Source of the DNA: Nitrososphaerales archaeon
GTDB taxonomy: Archaea > Thermoproteota > Nitrososphaeria_A > Caldarchaeales > Wolframiiraptoraceae
Direction of reading: 5' to 3'
Length of the DNA stretch: 33,988 nucleotides
Assembly (NCBI GenBank): GCA_023269855.1
Contig: JAGDWP010000077.1
Span: 1-33,988 of the forward strand
The translations under genes were made by a program, and so were the position numbers. Under the pieces are notes generated by a model that had not been told where the DNA came from, searched no databases, and worked only from the letters and a program-made list of their open reading frames with translations. Shown one piece after another: positions 1-9,706 of the stretch. Each line of letters starts with the position of its first letter. The stretch's first letter is position 1.

Positions 1-62
1 GAATCCTTCCTAAGACTCAAACCAGATAAGTATAAGTAGATGGCATAACCCACGACCCATAA

Positions 63-130
63 GGGAGTCCTAATCCTCTCGAAAGGTTTTCCTACCACCA
101 TCGTAACCCATCAAGAGAGGTAGGACTCCC
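63..130. other. Imperfect inverted repeat / potential RNA hairpin (about 16 bp stem with a 2-nt bulge, 34-nt loop)
   Basis: gggagtccta(at)cctctc at 63-80 is the reverse complement of gagaggtaggactccc at 115-130; no convincing ORF covers it. Confidence 0.6.
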
Positions 131-143
131 CTAAATCTTAAGG

Positions 144-379
144 TTACAGCACCCCTAAGACAACAGCACATATTATGATTATCGTCAGGGCAACCCTCTT
201 GAATGTATTTTTCCTAGAGGGAGGATATTCTTCAAGAGAATGATCTTTATCTTTCAATTCTAAATACTTAGATAGTAACAGTTCCCGTTTCTGCTGATAA
301 TATTGTTCGTCAATTAACCCTTCTTTTTGAGTTCCTCCAACTTCTCCAAGACCCTCAGAATCTTTTCATCTTCATCCAT
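144..379 (-). pseudogene. Small SHOCT-like protein with C-terminal TM helix, interrupted by a 1-nt frameshift
   Basis: Minus strand: MDEDEKILRVLEKLEELKKKG* in one frame; ..KGLIDEQYYQQKRELLLSKYLELKDKDHSLEEYPPSRKNTFKRVALTIIIICAVVLGVL* in the next. The shift lies in the A/G run at about 318-329. Confidence 0.55.
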
Positions 380-622
380 GCACTTTACACTATGATATTA
401 TCCCTAGGCTAGATATAAGAGTTTTGAAGAAACTACAACGCTTAACTGAACTTTGAGACGTTCCACGTCTTCCGGGTTAACCTAAGAACTCAATAACTAC
501 CATGTATTAGAGAAGTCTTAAAAAAGGAGAGAGTGCTCAAGATTCATTTCTAGAAATAGCTTAAGTCATTTTAATTATCTGAAAATAAAGTTTGAAGGTG
601 ATGTTTTATGTGTGTTATGAGG

Positions 623-997
<375 letters not shown>

Positions 998-1146
998 TCA
1001 ACTAAAAATAATGTGAAATATTGTAAATGTTATACGAGAATGAGTATTTGAAAAGTATAAGTATATTGTTTTGTTTGCTGTACTCATAGTTAAAGAATTT
1101 ATGTATGTATCGATAGTTTCTTCTTCTTGGATAGAGAGGATGGTTT

Positions 1147-2361
1147 TTGTCGCAGAAAGTTATGGTTGTCGGTGTGGGTGGAGTAGGCCAGGTAGTTGTA
1201 TCAGCCCTCCACCCTGAAGAGTTTGTAGAAGAGATTATCGCAATAGATGTATCTGATAAGAATCTCAAGCATCTCCAAAATAAATTTGGGGAAGGTAAAA
1301 TCTCTCTACACAAAGTTGATGCAAGAGATACTAGCCAATTGAGTAGATTGATGAAGAATGTAGATATCTTAGTCAATGCAGCGCATTATTCTTTAAATCT
1401 AGAGCTTATAGATCTTTGCTTAAGACATGGATGTAATTATATTAGCTTGACGGGTGGAGAAGAACTATGGATTGAGAGAGGCTCTAGATTTAAAGAAATG
1501 GTTGAACGCCATTTGATGAGAGATTCTGAGTGGAGAAAGAATGGTTTAATTGGTGTACTGGGTTTAGGTGAAGATCCAGGTCTCTCTAACATCTTTGCAA
1601 GGTTTCTAGTAGAAAAGCTTGATGAAGTTGATGAGGTAGTGATAAGGGATGCTGATACAGTTGAAGATGATAGATTCATAATAGCTCCTCTATGGAGTAG
1701 GGAGGAATTATTGATGTCTAGTATTGCTCCAGCTATATACTATGAAGATGGAGTGTATAAGAGAGCTGAACCATTAAGCATCTGTCAAGAATATTCTTTC
1801 CCAGACCCGATTGGGGTTAAGAAGATCTATTTGAAAGAGCATCCGGAAGTCTGGACTCTCTCAGTATTCCTTCCAAAGAAAGTAAAGAAGATATCTTTCT
1901 GGTATAATTATGATGGAGCATCCGCAGACGTCATTAAAGCTTTATGGAAAATGAATCTATTATCGAGGGAGAAGATTAATGTTAAAGGAGTGCAGGTTTC
2001 ACCATTCGATGTAGTTGTTGAAGTTCTTCCCTCCCCTATAGACCTAGTCAACATTCCTGGATACGCAGGCATCGAGGTAGAAGCAAAAGGTAGAAAAAAC
2101 AATGTTTATCTCTCACAGAAGATTTTTACATATATATCTCATAGAGAAGCATACAATAGAATAGGCGTAAATGGGACGTCATACCTAGTTGGTCTACCTG
2201 CAGCAATTGGAGCTCGCTTAATACTTAGGAAAGAACTAAAAGATGTGGGGTTACTGTTTCCAGAGCAGCTTCCACCCACCATATTCATTAAAGAATTAAC
2301 AAAATATGATCTACCATTGATATTTGAGGAAAGGAGAATTATGGAGTTTAAAGAACTCTAG
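1147..2361 (+). CDS. Saccharopine dehydrogenase-like NAD(P)-binding oxidoreductase
   Basis: N-terminal Rossmann motif VMVVGVGGVGQVVVSAL, then NAAHYSLNLELIDLCLRHGCNYI and GLGEDPGLSNIFARFLV, typical of the saccharopine dehydrogenase / carboxynorspermidine synthase superfamily. TTG start. Confidence 0.8.
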   Translation: MSQKVMVVGVGGVGQVVVSALHPEEFVEEIIAIDVSDKNLKHLQNKFGEGKISLHKVDARDTSQLSRLMKNVDILVNAAHYSLNLELIDLCLRHGCNYISLTGGEELWIERGSRFKEMVERHLMRDSEWRKNGLIGVLGLGEDPGLSNIFARFLVEKLDEVDEVVIRDADTVEDDRFIIAPLWSREELLMSSIAPAIYYEDGVYKRAEPLSICQEYSFPDPIGVKKIYLKEHPEVWTLSVFLPKKVKKISFWYNYDGASADVIKALWKMNLLSREKINVKGVQVSPFDVVVEVLPSPIDLVNIPGYAGIEVEAKGRKNNVYLSQKIFTYISHREAYNRIGVNGTSYLVGLPAAIGARLILRKELKDVGLLFPEQLPPTIFIKELTKYDLPLIFEERRIMEFKEL

Positions 2362-2441
2362 ACGCTATATCTTATTACATGGAGAAGGAGAAAGGATACA
2401 CTTTTTATAATATTATGCATCTTCCTTAACATTAGATAGGT

Positions 2442-5003
2442 ATGGTGGGGTTAAGGGGCTACAGTGTATTTTCTATCATTGTATGTTTAATCCTACTACT
2501 ATCGTTTCCATTTGTTGGAGTAGTGGTTGAGAGTCAGCCTACATGGAGTTTAAGAATTGAGGTTCTGCCTGGAGAATATTATATGGGTGAATGGGGCAGG
2601 ATTAGAGTAAATATTACTAATACTGATTGTGTTCAAAGTCTTAAGATAGATTTTCAGAAAGATTTCAAGAATACACGGCAAGATATCTTCATGCAGTATA
2701 TTGAAAGAGCTGAGATAATGAAGTCCATGAAATTCATAGATGATTACTTTTATAGAGTTGAGAATCTCCATGGAGCTGGAAGCGAAATCTACGGAGATTA
2801 TACACTCAACGTTCTGGGGGCATGCAAGGGTAGGAAGATAACTTTAACAGGTGTAGGTGTATGGTTTGCATGGACAGGATACGCGAGATCTCTCATGTCT
2901 TGGAAGAATGTTCAGATAGATCTTGAAGCTTTCAACCCCATCAGCTTCATTCTAAACGGATATGATAGAGCATCGTCGACAATTATTGAATTTGATTTCC
3001 TGTTTCCAGAAGATATCCATCCAGACGAGGTTAATACTCCACCATCTATAGATGTTAGAATGGTGTTCCCGGGGTGGATGGAGTATACAATAGAGAGCGT
3101 TCCATTGGTAAGTAACTTAAAGCTCTTACCATATAGGAGTTTCAACTTAACGATTACAGATTTTGATGGACTCAATATTCTTCCAGGAGCGAAACTTGTT
3201 CTCAGGAGACTTGTATACTATTACGATGTGAGAGAGTATGTTGTTCCACAGAATGGCAGAGTTAAGATACATAGGCTGCTCGATGATAAATATCAAGTAG
3301 AAGTTTACTGGAATAGTTCAGAATACCTTCAAAGATATCCCTTCATTTACTTTGAGCAGCATTGGGCATATGAGCTTGCTTCATCTAAAGTTATAAAGAC
3401 TAGATTATTTAATCCGAAGATTAAGACTCTTGATTTAAAGAATTCTACGATAGATGGGGCAAGAGTATTCTTTGACGGTATCGAGTCCTCAACGATTAAT
3501 GGAGTAACAAAGTATATGCTGGTTCCTGAGGGAAATCATACTGTCCAGGTCTATTGGAAGAAGATTAAAGTATATGATGGGTGGATGTGGGTTGGGTATC
3601 ATCCAACGATTTATCCGTGGATGACTAGGCCAGCCGTAGAGCATACGCTTATTCTCCCAGTGGGAGACTTGGTATTGCAAGCAGTAGATTCTGGTGGAAA
3701 CCCTGTGGGAGCAAACTTTACAGTAATCGGTCTCAACCCTGAGACAAGCATTGGAAACATATATGTTAGGAATGGTCTCCTCAACCTCTCCCAAGTACCT
3801 GTAGGAGAATACATGGTTAGAGCAGTAAATATCTCAAGAGTTTTCAATGAAGTTGTAGAGAATCAGGGGGTATATAGTCCAGGTACAGGAACGGTCAAGT
3901 ATATTCAGTTACCGATCCATACTGTTGAATTCAAGATAGTGAGCATGGATGATAAACCACTGCCGGGCACAGATTTCATCTTCGGACCAATACGTGGGGA
4001 GACCGACTTTGAAGGCATAGTGAAGATCTCAGGCGTCCTTAAGGGAACCTACAAGTTTAACATTTTCTGGAGAAACATCCTAGTATATGATTCCAATATA
4101 GATGTATCATCTTCCATGTCTTCCAAGATTAACGTAAACGTATATGATGTAGATATCAAGTTCACTGATAACAGGGATAGAAGACTATTATGCAGTTATA
4201 GTTTCAGAGGACCAGGCAATATCAGTGTCGAATCTAACATACCTATAGATGGATTATTCATTGAACTTGTCCCAGAAGGTTACTCAACACTTGTTATCAA
4301 GAACATTGAGGGTAAGCTACTATATAATAGTAGCTTGAAGGCTTCTGACTTTTCCAAGCTTTCACAGATCCGTTTACCTGTAGATGATTTGATAATCAAC
4401 ATTACTTGGAGTACGGGAGAACCATTAGAGAGATCTGAAGTTAAGATTAAAGATTTAAAGTATGGGTTAGAGTATTCAAAGTTTACTAATGCTAGTGGGC
4501 TAGCCATCTTTGATAGTATGGTTTTCTCAAATTACTCTATTCGAGTGAACTATCCCGACACTCCTATAGCATTGAAGGTCTTTAACCAATTCTTTGATGG
4601 AGGCATAGTAAATGTTCAGGTTAAGAAAGCGTGGCTTGGAGTAAGAGTTGTTGACTCGGATGGGAACCCGATTGAGAAAGCAGAAGTAACCGTCTTCTAT
4701 GGATTAGTATCACTTGGTAAAGCTTACACAGACAAGAATGGATACGTATTCTTCAAGACTCTACCAGAATTTCCATCATATAGTATCATAGCAAAGCATC
4801 GAGGTAGCGAGCAGACTCAGACAGCTATACCAAACTCTACTATAACTTTTACATTTGAGAAGCCTATGTTTACAGAAGAATTAATCAACATGATTATACA
4901 ATTATCTGTAATGATTGGAGTAGCAGCTTTAGCAGCGGTAATTATCTATAAGGTGGCTAAATATGTAAAAAAGAGTATTGAATCAATACCTTCAAAACCT
5001 TAA
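2442..5003 (+). CDS. Large secreted/surface protein with repeated Ig-like (carboxypeptidase-regulatory-like) domains and C-terminal TM anchor
   Basis: N-terminal signal (SIIVCLILLLSFPFVGVVVES), repeated motifs such as VDSGGNPVGANFTV, SMDDKPLPGTDFIF, VDSDGNPIEKAEVTVFY, C-terminal TM (VMIGVAALAAVIIYKVAKYVKK). Confidence 0.8.
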   Translation: MVGLRGYSVFSIIVCLILLLSFPFVGVVVESQPTWSLRIEVLPGEYYMGEWGRIRVNITNTDCVQSLKIDFQKDFKNTRQDIFMQYIERAEIMKSMKFIDDYFYRVENLHGAGSEIYGDYTLNVLGACKGRKITLTGVGVWFAWTGYARSLMSWKNVQIDLEAFNPISFILNGYDRASSTIIEFDFLFPEDIHPDEVNTPPSIDVRMVFPGWMEYTIESVPLVSNLKLLPYRSFNLTITDFDGLNILPGAKLVLRRLVYYYDVREYVVPQNGRVKIHRLLDDKYQVEVYWNSSEYLQRYPFIYFEQHWAYELASSKVIKTRLFNPKIKTLDLKNSTIDGARVFFDGIESSTINGVTKYMLVPEGNHTVQVYWKKIKVYDGWMWVGYHPTIYPWMTRPAVEHTLILPVGDLVLQAVDSGGNPVGANFTVIGLNPETSIGNIYVRNGLLNLSQVPVGEYMVRAVNISRVFNEVVENQGVYSPGTGTVKYIQLPIHTVEFKIVSMDDKPLPGTDFIFGPIRGETDFEGIVKISGVLKGTYKFNIFWRNILVYDSNIDVSSSMSSKINVNVYDVDIKFTDNRDRRLLCSYSFRGPGNISVESNIPIDGLFIELVPEGYSTLVIKNIEGKLLYNSSLKASDFSKLSQIRLPVDDLIINITWSTGEPLERSEVKIKDLKYGLEYSKFTNASGLAIFDSMVFSNYSIRVNYPDTPIALKVFNQFFDGGIVNVQVKKAWLGVRVVDSDGNPIEKAEVTVFYGLVSLGKAYTDKNGYVFFKTLPEFPSYSIIAKHRGSEQTQTAIPNSTITFTFEKPMFTEELINMIIQLSVMIGVAALAAVIIYKVAKYVKKSIESIPSKP

Positions 5004-5060
5004 AACCAAGTGTGAAATATAGAAAAATAACGGGCCAGTAGCTTCCGGAACTATGAATTT

Positions 5061-5858
5061 TTACAATAATCCAAGCCTAGCTTTTATCTCGGCAATGTCT
5101 TTCTCAATCTTTACTAATCTCTCATCGAGGATCGTCTTCAAATCTTTCCTCAGCTCTCTAACCTCACCTAGAATCTGCTGGTCTATCTTTAAGGACTCAT
5201 CCCTGAAAGACCGGAGCTCATTTAGAATCTCACCACTGATCTTTAAGGATTCATTTTTAAAATTTCTGAACTCTTCTCTGTAATTTCTAAAATCGTTTCT
5301 ATAATCTTGAAATTCTTCTCTATAGTCTGTGAATTCATTTCTGAATTCTTTGAATTCATTTCTCAATTCTTTGAATTCTGATAATAGCTTAGTGAAGTAT
5401 AGTTTAGCCCATTCAAGGCTTTCGACAGTTTCTCTTTCGATAGGTCTAACAGTTTCTTCACCATAATCTATCTCGAATTGGCTATATTGTTTCCAGGGAC
5501 CTTTATACCCGGGGTCGCCCTCCCTGACCACCTCAATCCTGTCAACATTTAAGCTTAAGATATCATCTGGTCTACCTTTAACATTAATTAATTTTAGAAA
5601 TCTATTTAGTATCTCTTCTTCTGCTTCAGCGAAGATCTCGACAAAGCCGTTCTCGAGATTTCTCACCAAGCCTTTTACATTAAGTATCCTAGCGATATTC
5701 TTAACTAAGGCTCTGTATCCAACTCCTTGAACGTTTCCATAAACTCTTATGTTAGCCTTAATGGGCAACTCTCCAACCTTAATCGTAGATAAACCCTCGA
5801 ATATATTAATGTTAAGACAGCTAGGGTTGAAACTCTGTTGCTGAACATTTTTACTCAA
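5061..5858 (-). CDS. Acylphosphatase domain fused to a C-terminal heptad coiled coil
   Basis: Acylphosphatase signature RVYGNVQGVGYRALVKNIARILNVKGLVRNLENGFVEIFAEAEEE, followed by tandem heptads EFKELRN EFKEFRN EFTDYRE EFQDYRN DFRNYRE EFRNFKN. True start may be internal. Confidence 0.8.
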   Translation of the reverse strand: MSKNVQQQSFNPSCLNINIFEGLSTIKVGELPIKANIRVYGNVQGVGYRALVKNIARILNVKGLVRNLENGFVEIFAEAEEEILNRFLKLINVKGRPDDILSLNVDRIEVVREGDPGYKGPWKQYSQFEIDYGEETVRPIERETVESLEWAKLYFTKLLSEFKELRNEFKEFRNEFTDYREEFQDYRNDFRNYREEFRNFKNESLKISGEILNELRSFRDESLKIDQQILGEVRELRKDLKTILDERLVKIEKDIAEIKARLGLL

Positions 5859-5915
5859 TTAACGATACTATTTTTTTACGAGTGTTGTGTTAGGTTTTTC
5901 TTTTCCATACTCTTT

Positions 5916-6314
5916 CTATTCTAGTATAGTGTAGCTGGATTTTTTTGTCGTCGCTGTTTTTATTATGTTGTGGGGATCATGTAATGGTTTTCCGAATGTT
6001 AATGCATCTAGGATTACTCCCAATCCTCCCTCTATGCTTTCTTCAAGTTCTCTCGGTGTTAGCCATATGTCTTCGATTAATATATCTTCATCTTTTAATG
6101 GTAGGAGTTTCATTCTTCTCTCAACAGGGTTTTCTGGAAGATTTTCTGCGATTACGAGTAGGTCTATATCGCTTTCAGGGAATGGTTTAGCTTTGTCTTC
6201 AGCTATTGAACCGAACAGTATTACTGCTTTCACATTCTCCATCTTCATGAGTTTCTCCAAATATCTTCTTAGCCGTGTTCTGTATGGTTCAGTTATCTGG
6301 TCTAGGTTTAACAA
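5916..6314 (-). CDS. Nucleotidyltransferase (MNT-type antitoxin)
   Basis: ILFGSIAEDKAKPFPESDIDLLVI matches the hG[GS]..Dh[DE]h Pol-beta NTase signature; overlaps an upstream HEPN-like ORF. Confidence 0.8.
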   Translation of the reverse strand: MLNLDQITEPYRTRLRRYLEKLMKMENVKAVILFGSIAEDKAKPFPESDIDLLVIAENLPENPVERRMKLLPLKDEDILIEDIWLTPRELEESIEGGLGVILDALTFGKPLHDPHNIIKTATTKKSSYTILE

Positions 6315-6714
6315 TCCATCTCACCTATTAGCTTTCTTGTGCTCGCTATGATTAGCTCCGCATTTTCTAGTAAGGCTTTTGCTTTCTCTTTATCGTATAT
6401 CTCTGAGGGTTTGATTATTCTATTTCTTGTCTCCCATCCATACTTGGGCATTACTCCCTGATCTTCTAAGGTTATCGCATATGATATGATTGTTTGGAGT
6501 TTTTCCATCAATTGTTTTTCTAGTTGTATTAGTCCTCCAGCTATTAGTGCTCTTATTTGGAGTGTTGGTTTATGGGTCTTAATTGTTCAAAGCCTAAAGT
6601 TGTTAATATTGCTTTTAATGCTTTCTGGGAAGCTAGTTCAGCATGAAGGACAGCGCTTGCATAGCTTCTCGCCTCATTGTCTCTGAAAGCATCTCTGAGA
6701 TCATCTTCAGCCAT
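6308..6714 (-). pseudogene. HEPN-domain protein, frameshifted (partner of the MNT gene 5916..6314)
   Basis: MAEDDLRDAFRDNEARSYASAVLHAELASQKALKAILTTLGFEQLR..* then, in another frame, KPTLQIRALIAGGLIQLEKQLMEKLQTIISYAITLEDQGVMPKYGWETRNRIIKPSEIYDKEKAKALLENAELII...; break at about 6568-6582. Confidence 0.7.
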
Positions 6715-6830
6715 AGAAATTCAATCCAAAGTCTTCCTATTCTTCATATCTTATACTAGTCAAAGTTATGGTTAAACTACTAGTTAATTTTTCATTAGTA
6801 TACCCTCTTCCCTATTTTTGTTCTCTAGAA

Positions 6831-7178
6831 TTATTCTGGTTTGATTTCTATTTTCTTTTTTGCATGTTTTAGGTACTCTTCTGCTTCTTCCATGCTTGTT
6901 ATGTGGAGTTCTATTGGTGCGTCCCATGGTAGACCGTATTGGTCTATTGCTTTTGTGAGGACCTGGATATAGAGTTTCCTCTTATTCGCTAGGTTTTCTC
7001 TCGGTGTTATGATGAGTATATCTATATCGCTTAATACTGTTATTCTCTCTTCTCCTACCCCACCTATCACATAGACTTTCGAGTCTGGAGCTATATCTGA
7101 GACTGCTCGCGCTATACTCTCAGCATACTCTCTCCACTTCTTCAAGTGCTGGAAACGTTGTCTAACCCAGCTTGACAT
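6831..7178 (-). CDS. Nucleotidyltransferase (MNT-type antitoxin)
   Basis: VYVIGGVGEERITVLSDIDILII, NTase signature (GG variant); overlaps upstream HEPN. Confidence 0.8.
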   Translation of the reverse strand: MSSWVRQRFQHLKKWREYAESIARAVSDIAPDSKVYVIGGVGEERITVLSDIDILIITPRENLANKRKLYIQVLTKAIDQYGLPWDAPIELHITSMEEAEEYLKHAKKKIEIKPE

Positions 7179-7578
7179 TCTCCGACACCTCTTCTAGCAG
7201 GTTGATTAGTTTCTTAGATGTTTCAAGGAGTTTATTTACATCTTCCTCCGAGTAGCATGTCTCGCCATACCTACTCTCTATGTAGGCTTCTTCCGCAAGT
7301 ATTAGTTCTTCTCTATATTGGTTGACAAATGATTTTATCTTTTCTGATTCCTTGTTGTAGCCGTGTTGTTTAAGTGTTTCTAATAGTGTTCCTAACAGGT
7401 TTCTAATATTGTGACCTCTAATTTTTTCTCCGAATAATTCATAATATGTTGCTTTAATGTATATTTGGGCGGCTTGCTCTATAAAGAACATTGCAAGATC
7501 TTTATCGATTGTTGTTACAGCCTCTCTCAAGAAGCTTTCTGAACGCTTCTTCAATCTCTTTACGTATTCTCCACTCAA
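7162..7578 (-). CDS. HEPN-domain protein
   Basis: KRSESFLREAVTTIDKDLAMFFIEQAAQIYIKATYYELFGEKIRGHNIRNLLG..., all-helical HEPN pattern, 17-nt overlap with MNT gene. Confidence 0.75.
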   Translation of the reverse strand: MSGEYVKRLKKRSESFLREAVTTIDKDLAMFFIEQAAQIYIKATYYELFGEKIRGHNIRNLLGTLLETLKQHGYNKESEKIKSFVNQYREELILAEEAYIESRYGETCYSEEDVNKLLETSKKLINLLEEVSENVKLG

Positions 7579-7696
7579 GCACTATCCAAGATCTAGATAT
7601 TCTACCTAGGATATATTAATAATTGCTGCAGCGTGATCTTTTCTAAATGACGGTAATGATAGTATTTATCTGGGAGAATATGTATAGGTGCTCCCG

Positions 7697-8050
7697 CTAG
7701 GATATGGCTTCTCTTATTAACTTTGCTTCTTCTCTTACTTGTTTAATCCATGTGAGATCGCTTTCCCATTCTCGTTGTGTGTATATTTTAAGGTCTATTC
7801 TCGGTTTTAGTGTTTCCTTGAAGAGTGTTAGTCTTTGGAGCATGTTCATATTCTCGACTCCTTCAATCACTAGTATTATGTCTATGTCGCTTTCTTCCGT
7901 GTAGTCTCCTCTAGCTCTAGAGCCAACCAAGTATGCCTCGATAAGTTTAAGCCCATTTCTACGACATGCCTCCTCAGCATCTCTCATAAACTCTGTTAAT
8001 ATTTCTAATGCTTTCTCTTGACTCTTTAAAGCAGATTCTGCTCTACCCAT
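7697..8050 (-). CDS. Nucleotidyltransferase (MNT-type antitoxin)
   Basis: AYLVGSRARGDYTEESDIDIILVIEG, canonical GS..D-x-D signature. Confidence 0.85.
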   Translation of the reverse strand: MGRAESALKSQEKALEILTEFMRDAEEACRRNGLKLIEAYLVGSRARGDYTEESDIDIILVIEGVENMNMLQRLTLFKETLKPRIDLKIYTQREWESDLTWIKQVREEAKLIREAIS

Positions 8051-8415
8051 CTTACCACCTTCTCAGCCCTTTTTACTAATTCTCTCGCTTTACCTTCATC
8101 GTAGAGTTCAGACGGTAGAGCGTTAGCCGCGTTGGGATATCTTGAGATTGTGTAGTGTATAGTTAGTTCTCTCAAGTCTTCATGTATTTCTGAAGTGCTG
8201 ATTTTAATTTCTTGTTCTACTATTTTTCCTAGTTCTAGGAGGTTGTGGGTTCTAGTAGTTTTCCCAAATGCTAGGAGGAGGGCTTTCAATGCTTTTTCAG
8301 ATGCTTGTTGAGACCAGAAGGCTGCGGAATCCCAGTCACATGTTTGGAGATCGTTAAATGCTTTCCTTAGATCTGATCTTGCTTGCTTAAACCACATCTC
8401 AGCCTCAACACGCAT
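8026..8415 (-). CDS. HEPN-domain protein
   Basis: WFKQARSDLRKAFNDLQTCDWDSAAFWSQQASEKALKALLLAFGKTTRTHNLLELGKIV, canonical HEPN (COG2250/COG1895-like) sequence; 25-nt overlap with MNT. Confidence 0.88.
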   Translation of the reverse strand: MRVEAEMWFKQARSDLRKAFNDLQTCDWDSAAFWSQQASEKALKALLLAFGKTTRTHNLLELGKIVEQEIKISTSEIHEDLRELTIHYTISRYPNAANALPSELYDEGKARELVKRAEKVVRWVEQNLL

Positions 8416-8715
8416 AACCTATCTCTCTAATGATAAGAGCATAGGCATCTTTAATTAGTATTTCTCCTTAGAAAAGCAGAGGATTTACATCGTTATAATA
8501 TCGGGGTGGATGATTTACAGACTTCCAGCTAACTTTATCAACATCTTTATCATTTCGTATTTAGATTGCTTTTGTTAGAGAGGCATTGATTTCCTATTCT
8601 TGTTTTTCTAGAATGTTTTAGACATTATACGTTAAAAAGCTGGAGGGATTAAAATAGTCGTTTTATCCTGGTAAGTCATATATAGTTGATGATATATGGG
8701 AAAAATTAGCTTAGT

Positions 8716-9702
8716 ATGTCAACTAGAGTGTCTATCGTTATTCCTACGACGGGTTCAAGAGAATCTCTGGGAGAAACTGTAGAGAGTTTAAGCGAGTTAG
8801 AATATTTTGGAGAATTTGATGTTATCGTGGTTTCTGATAAAGAGACCAGCTTAAGCAACTTTATTAGCAAAGACTTGAGAGTCATTGTTCATGGAGGTAA
8901 GCCTGGACTTAAGAGAAATATAGCAGCTATGCTTTCTAATTCAGAAATATTGGCCTTTATTGATGACGATGTAATAGTTACGAAAAATTGGCTTAGAAAT
9001 ATTGTAAGATTTTTTGAGAATAATGAAAACGTATGCGTCGTCGGAGGGCCAAACCTAACACCATCAAATTCAAGCATAAAGGAAAGAGCTAGTGGATACA
9101 TACTGTCGTCGTTTCTTGGAACAGCTACTATGTCAGCAAGATACTCTTTAAAAGAGTATTCAGGAATCTGCGATGAACGTTACTTAATGAGTTGTAATCT
9201 AGCAATAAAGCGTAAGGCATTATTGGAAATAGGTGGTTTTCCTGAAGACTTGTTTCCAGGTGAAGAGACTATCTTACTGTATAGGTTAAGGGATATGGGT
9301 TATAACATTTACTATGATCCCAATATTGTGGTGTATCACTATAGGAGACCATTATTTATTCCACATATGAAGCAATTGTTTTCTTATGGTAAGAGTAAGG
9401 GAATAATGATTAAAATGTTTGGATTAAACATTGGCCTACTATCTTTTCTCCCACTTTTACTCGTGTGTTACCTCATCTTAACACCAATCATAGCTGTCTT
9501 ACTGAACTCTGTTAACTTGTTGCTAGTCTATGGATTAAGTATATTGGCTGGTTTTGTTCTATAATTTAGCGAGAGTTTGAGGATAACTTTGTCTAATAGG
9601 GATTATAAGGTTTTACCATACCTCATTCTAGGATTCATTCTTCACCATATTTCATACGGTTTGGGTGTAATATTAGGACTATTCTCTCATCGGAAGGGGT
9701 GA
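8716..9702 (+). pseudogene. Family 2 glycosyltransferase with a single in-frame TAA at 9562-9564
   Basis: MSTRVSIVIPTTGSRESLGETVESL...FIDDDVIV...IGGFPEDLFPGEETILLYRLRDMGY...; the same frame continues after TAA as FSESLRITLSNRDYKVLPYLILGFILHHISYGLGVILGLFSHRKG* to 9702. Confidence 0.75.
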
Positions 9703-9706
9703 GAGA

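Noticed and set aside
1002-1376. Minus-strand ORF 1002..1376
   Set aside because: Overlaps the 5' end of the saccharopine-dehydrogenase-like gene; composition looks like antisense noise.
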